From contig DAOWKH010000045.1 of NCBI GenBank assembly GCA_030639955.1, positions 1 through 24,830 on the forward strand: a stretch of 24,830 nucleotides of DNA. The letters run 5' to 3'. This DNA comes from Candidatus Omnitrophota bacterium (GTDB taxonomy: Bacteria; Omnitrophota; 4484-213). Made by a program: the position numbers and the translations under genes. The stretch's first letter is position 1; every line of letters begins with the position of its first letter. The notes under the pieces are model-generated. The model was not told where the DNA came from and did not search any database. It worked only from the letters and a program-made list of their open reading frames with translations. This document shows positions 22,188 to 24,830 of the stretch, piece after piece.

Positions 22188-22951
22188 GCCTCCACCTCTA
22201 AATTACTGTGCACATTCTGCACATCGTCGCAGTTCTCTAAATCCTCAATCAGGGCTAAAACCGGCTTTGCCTTTTCAGAGTCCAATTTTATGCGGTTATT
22301 GGGGATTAAACTTAGGCCGACAAAAGAGTATTTGATGTTGCTGTTTTTTATTACTTCTTTTATCTTTTCAAAATCCCTAACAGAAGTGATAATTCTATAT
22401 TCTTCTTCAGAGCTTTGCTCCTCGCTGTTGACTGTTGACTGTTGACTGTTGACTGTTTCTATATCTTCAGCACCCGCTTCTATGACAAGAGTAAAAAGTT
22501 TATCCTCTTCTACCTCTTTTCTATCAATGATAATTAGTCCCTTCTTTTTAAACATATAGGTAACTGCACCGGCAGAGGCAAAATTTCCTCCTTTTTTGGA
22601 AAAGATATTTCTTATTTCGGCGGCGGTTCGGTTTTTATTGTCAGTAAGGCATTCTACTACTATTGCTATTCCTCCCGCGGCATAACCCTCATAGGTTACC
22701 TCTTCATAACGGACCCCGGGCAGTTCGCCGGTGCCCTTCTTGATTGCCCTTTCAATATTCGCTGAGGGCATATTCGCCTCTTTAGCCGCAGTAATTGCCT
22801 GACGCAGGCGGGGATTGGTCTTTTCGTCTCCGCCGCCATCGCGGGCGGCGACAGTGAGCTCGCGAATCAATTTGGTGAACAGCTTTCCCCGCTGGGCATC
22901 AACTAATGCCTTTTTATGCTTTATTCCTGCCCATTTAGAATGTCCGGACAC
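22181..22951 (-). CDS. yebC: YebC/PmpR-family protein
   Basis: YebC-family proteins act as DNA-binding regulators and, in several bacteria, help ribosomes through proline runs. The 256-residue protein has the hallmark start SGHSKWAGIKHKKA, then LREAITAAKEANMP-like text, NKNRTAAEIR, and GGNFASAGAVTYMFKKKG. Residues 166-176 (TVNSQQSTVNS) are encoded by a 7-bp repeat array and lengthen a loop in the third domain. The start is GTG at 22951, with GAGGAG very close upstream. It overlaps accA by 7 bases. Confidence 0.95.
   Translation of the reverse strand: MSGHSKWAGIKHKKALVDAQRGKLFTKLIRELTVAARDGGGDEKTNPRLRQAITAAKEANMPSANIERAIKKGTGELPGVRYEEVTYEGYAAGGIAIVVECLTDNKNRTAAEIRNIFSKKGGNFASAGAVTYMFKKKGLIIIDRKEVEEDKLFTLVIEAGAEDIETVNSQQSTVNSEEQSSEEEYRIITSVRDFEKIKEVIKNSNIKYSFVGLSLIPNNRIKLDSEKAKPVLALIEDLENCDDVQNVHSNLEVEAC
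22425..22457. repeat. 7-bp repeat array inside yebC
   Basis: Four exact CTGTTGA units plus CTGTT. It keeps the frame and encodes TVNSQQSTVNS. The unit is nearly that of the first truA array, and both arrays give STVNS in the protein. Confidence 0.9.
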
Positions 22952-22963
22952 AGCTCCTCGCTT

Positions 22964-22992
22964 TCCGCCTTCGCCCTACGGGCTTCGGCGGA
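22964..22992. repeat. 29-base hairpin repeat in the yebC leader
   Basis: TCCGCC-TTC-GCCC-TAC-GGGC-TTC-GGCGGA: a perfect 6-bp outer stem, a symmetric TTC/TTC internal loop and a 4-bp inner stem. It is the cleanest copy of the family and lies 13 bases before the GTG start. Confidence 0.85.
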
Positions 22993-23005
22993 CAGGCACT
23001 CACTC

Positions 23006-23086
23006 GTCAGAAGTCAGACAACAGAAATCAGAAGACAGATTTTTTATTTTCTGTTTTCTGTCCTCTGTTTTCTGTCCTCTGTTTTT
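23006..23086. repeat. Inverted heptamer arrays upstream of yebC
   Basis: The left arm is GTCAGAA, GTCAGAC, AACAGAA, ATCAGAA, GACAGAT (23006-23040). The right arm is CTGTTTT, CTGTCCT in alternation (from about 23051). The arms are roughly complementary, so the transcript could form a long imperfect hairpin. Confidence 0.75.
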
Positions 23087-23111
23087 AACATTTTGGGTTG
23101 GGGTTAATTTT

Positions 23112-23294
23112 CTAAAACTCTAAAGAGACATCTTCTATTATTTGCTTTGCGTCTGTTCCTTTCTTTACTAAAGCATCTTTAATCATAGGAGCTACAATCA
23201 GAATCGCCGCAATAATAGCGGCAATGATTATCGCATACTCAATCATTGTCTGGCCTTTCTTTCCCCCAAATCTTTCGCATAATAACTTGCGCAT
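23112..23294 (-). CDS. Flp-like small pilin
   Basis: The 60-residue protein has a basic start, the prepilin site KKGQTMIEYAII with Glu at +5 after the Gly, and one hydrophobic helix (IIAAIIAAILIVAPMI). A short tail (VKKGTDAKQIIEDVSLEF) follows. This is the layout of Flp pilins, which are cut after the Gly by a TadV-type peptidase and assembled by the Tad machine. ATG at 23294 has a GGGGGT ribosome site and follows the upstream pilin-like gene after 15 bases. The tadB-tadC pair in this window would suit it, although the genes are not adjacent. Confidence 0.8.
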   Translation of the reverse strand: MRKLLCERFGGKKGQTMIEYAIIIAAIIAAILIVAPMIKDALVKKGTDAKQIIEDVSLEF

Positions 23295-23309
23295 CTTTAC
23301 CCCCTTTTT

Positions 23310-23546
23310 TTATTCTATCTCCCCTTTCACCCTACCAACATACTCCTCCACCACCGGTGTGGGTTGACCCGGTTGACCTGATTCTATAAATATCGTCCAG
23401 AGCAAAATCGCTACTAAAGTAAATACCACAAAAACAATCGCATATTCAATAGCGGCTTGTCCACCGAAGCCCGCAGGGCGTAGGTGGGCTTGTCCGCCTT
23501 CGCTAAAGCTACGGCGGATAAATCCGCATGGAGAGAATTTAGACAT
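23310..23546 (-). CDS. Pilin-like class III signal protein (TadE-like start) with repeat insertion
   Basis: The 78-residue protein has GGQAAIEYAIVFVVFTLVAI (Gly cleavage site, Glu at +5, then one membrane helix) and a short polar tail (PTPVVEEYVGRVKGEIE). It therefore resembles small Tad pilins or minor pseudopilins. The part before the cleavage site is about 30 residues instead of the usual 5-15, and two tandem hairpin repeats (23460-23518) encode most of it. ATG at 23546 lies 5 bases after the stop of the upstream pilin; a TTG at 23561 would lengthen it by five residues. No ribosome site is clear, so coupling to the upstream gene is likely. Confidence 0.75.
   Translation of the reverse strand: MSKFSPCGFIRRSFSEGGQAHLRPAGFGGQAAIEYAIVFVVFTLVAILLWTIFIESGQPGQPTPVVEEYVGRVKGEIE
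23460..23518. repeat. Two tandem hairpin repeats inside a pilin-like gene
   Basis: The first has CCACC-GAA-GCCC-GCA-GGGC-GTA-GGTGG (23461-23487). The second has TCCGCC-TTC-GCT-AA-AGC-TAC-GGCGGA (23493-23518). Both keep the plan of outer stem, 3/3 internal loop and inner stem, and the stem changes are compensated on both sides. They encode the leader part of the prepilin. Confidence 0.85.
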
Positions 23547-23551
23547 TTTAA

Positions 23552-23962
23552 TTAAGGACAACCGTCTTTGGTTAGCTCGCCTGTCTCATCTATATTTGGT
23601 TTACAATCATCTTTATATCTTCCGCTATTTCTTGTTGCTGTACAGTCAAATGTTGTTGCCGGAGTGCCAGTAGTAGTGCACTTATAATCTTTAAAATATT
23701 GTGCGGTCATTTCTACCTCTAAAATGGTATTGCAACCTCCAGCATCATTAAGAGCGCCACTGCAATCTATATACCCCGTAGTCGGATGGTCCAATTTATA
23801 CATCTTCTCAGCCATATACATTATGTATAGATTTGCCTCGGCTTCGCGCATCTTTCCTTTTTCTATGGTCTTGGTGTATTGGGGAATACCAATACCAGCC
23901 AGGATACCCAAAATAATAATTGTTACCAACAGCTCCACTAAAGTAAACCCCGTTTTTTTCAT
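23552..23962 (-). CDS. Type IV pilin or pseudopilin
   Basis: The 136-residue protein begins MKKTGFTLVELLVTIIILG, a textbook type IVa prepilin: cut between Gly5 and Phe6, Glu at +5 of the mature chain. The hydrophobic helix is followed by the usual IPQYTKTIEKGKMREAEANL stretch. The C-terminal half has several cysteines (CSGALNDAGGC, YKCTTTG, FDCTA, DDCKP, DGCP), probably disulfide-bonded. ATG at 23962 has GGAGG 5 bases upstream and overlaps the stop of the glycosyltransferase (ATGA). It may be a type II secretion pseudopilin or a type IV pilus subunit. Confidence 0.9.
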   Translation of the reverse strand: MKKTGFTLVELLVTIIILGILAGIGIPQYTKTIEKGKMREAEANLYIMYMAEKMYKLDHPTTGYIDCSGALNDAGGCNTILEVEMTAQYFKDYKCTTTGTPATTFDCTATRNSGRYKDDCKPNIDETGELTKDGCP

Positions 23963-24830
23963 TTCGCCTCCGTTTTTGCTGCCTGCAATACCTCCTCCAC
24001 ACTTATTCTCCGTAGGCACTCAAACCCCTTCTGGCAATTATGCGCCAGGCAGGGCGAACAATCGGGCGGATTGTGCAGAACAATATCATCTTTGCCGCGT
24101 GGGCCCCAGCGCTTCGGGCTCAGTCCGGGAAGGTTTCGGCCAAAGATTACCAGGCATCTTAAACCTACGGCAGTAGCAAGATGCACCGGTCCACTGTCAG
24201 TAGAGATAAGCAAAGAACATCTTTTAAATAAAGCCGCTAACTGCCCTAAATTGAGTTTACCGGTTAGATTAACAACCGGAACCTGCATCAATCTCTCCAT
24301 TGTCTGACCCAATTTTTCTTCTTCCTTACTCCCTACAATTATAATTTTTACCCTGTTAAATCCAGCGGTGTTCGGTGTTCGGTGTTCGGTGTTCGGCCGA
24401 TAACCGATAACCGATAACCGATAACCGAGTTTCGCAAACCTCTCTATCGGCCATCTCTTGGAAGGGCAACTGCTCCCGGGATGAATAGCAATCAACCGCT
24501 CCCCATCAACAAAATCCTCGTCTTCTTTCTTCACAAAAATAGAAAAATTTTTATCCTTTGTATCTGCCCCGATAGCCCGCACTAGATCTAAATTATATTC
24601 CAACTCGTGTTTTTCGCCTTTATATTTCTCGTCCTTTATTGCCTGATTCAGCAAAAATCCCCATTTGCGTTGATAACCTAAGCGATAAGTAATTCCGGCC
24701 AAAAAGGCAATTATATTCGACCTCTTTTTCGGATTTAAAACAACAGCTAAATCAAATTTCTTTTTCCTCAAATGGACAATAAATTTTAGCGTTCCCCAGA
24801 AACCGCTATCCTTTTTTTTATCATAAGTAA
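23959..24830 (-). CDS. GT9-family glycosyltransferase (heptosyltransferase-like), N terminus outside the window
   Basis: GT9 enzymes add heptose to the core of lipopolysaccharide from ADP-heptose on the inner face of the inner membrane. The frame is open to the window edge, so at least the first Rossmann strand is missing. It shows FDLAVVLNPKKRSN, the C-terminal-domain start IAIHPGSSCPSKRWP and STDSGPVHLATAVGL, which binds the sugar nucleotide, then GLSPKRWGP. The stretch from about 24367 to 24425 is made of two heptamer arrays and encodes SVIGYRPNTEHRTPNTAG, between a helix and the IIIVGSKEE strand. I cannot tell which heptosyltransferase it is. Confidence 0.9.
   Translation of the reverse strand, partial: TYDKKKDSGFWGTLKFIVHLRKKKFDLAVVLNPKKRSNIIAFLAGITYRLGYQRKWGFLLNQAIKDEKYKGEKHELEYNLDLVRAIGADTKDKNFSIFVKKEDEDFVDGERLIAIHPGSSCPSKRWPIERFAKLGYRLSVIGYRPNTEHRTPNTAGFNRVKIIIVGSKEEEKLGQTMERLMQVPVVNLTGKLNLGQLAALFKRCSLLISTDSGPVHLATAVGLRCLVIFGRNLPGLSPKRWGPRGKDDIVLHNPPDCSPCLAHNCQKGFECLRRISVEEVLQAAKTEAK
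24367..24425. repeat. Paired 7-bp repeat arrays inside the glycosyltransferase gene
   Basis: Four exact GGTGTTC units (24367-24394), three bases, then four exact CGATAAC units (24398-24425). The two are partly complementary (CGGTGTT against CGGTTAT read back). They are translated in frame. The 11-base arm CCCTGTTAAAT of the three-way element lies just beside them, at 24351-24361. Confidence 0.9.

Noticed and set aside
15685..24425. Heptamer arrays as CRISPR
   Set aside because: Units are 7 bp with no spacers, and no cas genes are present.

Overview
The window is a densely packed, single-strand block of bacterial chromosome. All 27 protein genes supported here, and the one tRNA, lie on the minus strand, so transcription runs from high to low coordinates. 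The organism is didermic: it has an alginate-export-type beta-barrel porin, a heptosyltransferase-family (GT9) gene, a lipoprotein and SecD. It also carries Tad-type and type IV pilus parts. The AT-rich coding background, the gene mix, and the many palindromic and 7-bp repeats that interrupt housekeeping genes suggest an uncultured lineage such as Omnitrophota (OP3) or another PVC-related phylum. That placement is inference; no marker was compared with a database.

Layout in order of transcription. (1) 24830-23112: a partial GT9 glycosyltransferase, a type IV pilin and two small class III/Flp-like pilins. (2) 22951-19996: yebC, accA and dnaJ. (3) 19788-15481: recA, then leuD-leuB-asd-truA, an order also known from proteobacteria but without leuC here. 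(4) 15355-13292: a small lipoprotein and a porin, each with its own promoter; the porin ends in an intrinsic terminator. (5) 13209-7163: lepA-lepB, pgsA-der and tadB-tadC, mostly with overlapping stops and starts. (6) 7154-2471: tRNA-Leu(UAG) followed at once by folC-mnmE-folE-fchA-folD, a folate and one-carbon cluster. (7) 2213-570: a secreted coiled-coil protein of unknown function with a strong promoter. (8) 327-1: the start of secD, also with a strong promoter.

Two things stand out. First, FolD carries Gln, His and Glu at the positions of the conserved Lys, Gln and Asp of the bifunctional dehydrogenase/cyclohydrolase active site. Its gene overlaps fchA, a separate cyclohydrolase-type gene. 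The pair looks like a split of the two activities, with MnmE, a user of methylene-THF, in the same operon.

Second, the window is peppered with small repeats. One class is heptamer arrays: the unit sequence differs at each site, but the period is always 7 bp, and arrays often come as inverted pairs. The other class is several families of structured palindromes. They fill gene gaps and also lie in frame inside truA (twice), yebC, asd, folD, fchA, a GT9 gene, a pilin gene and the signal peptide of a lipoprotein. This resembles Rickettsia palindromic elements and cyanobacterial heptamer (STRR) repeats, but here both kinds sit together in conserved proteins.
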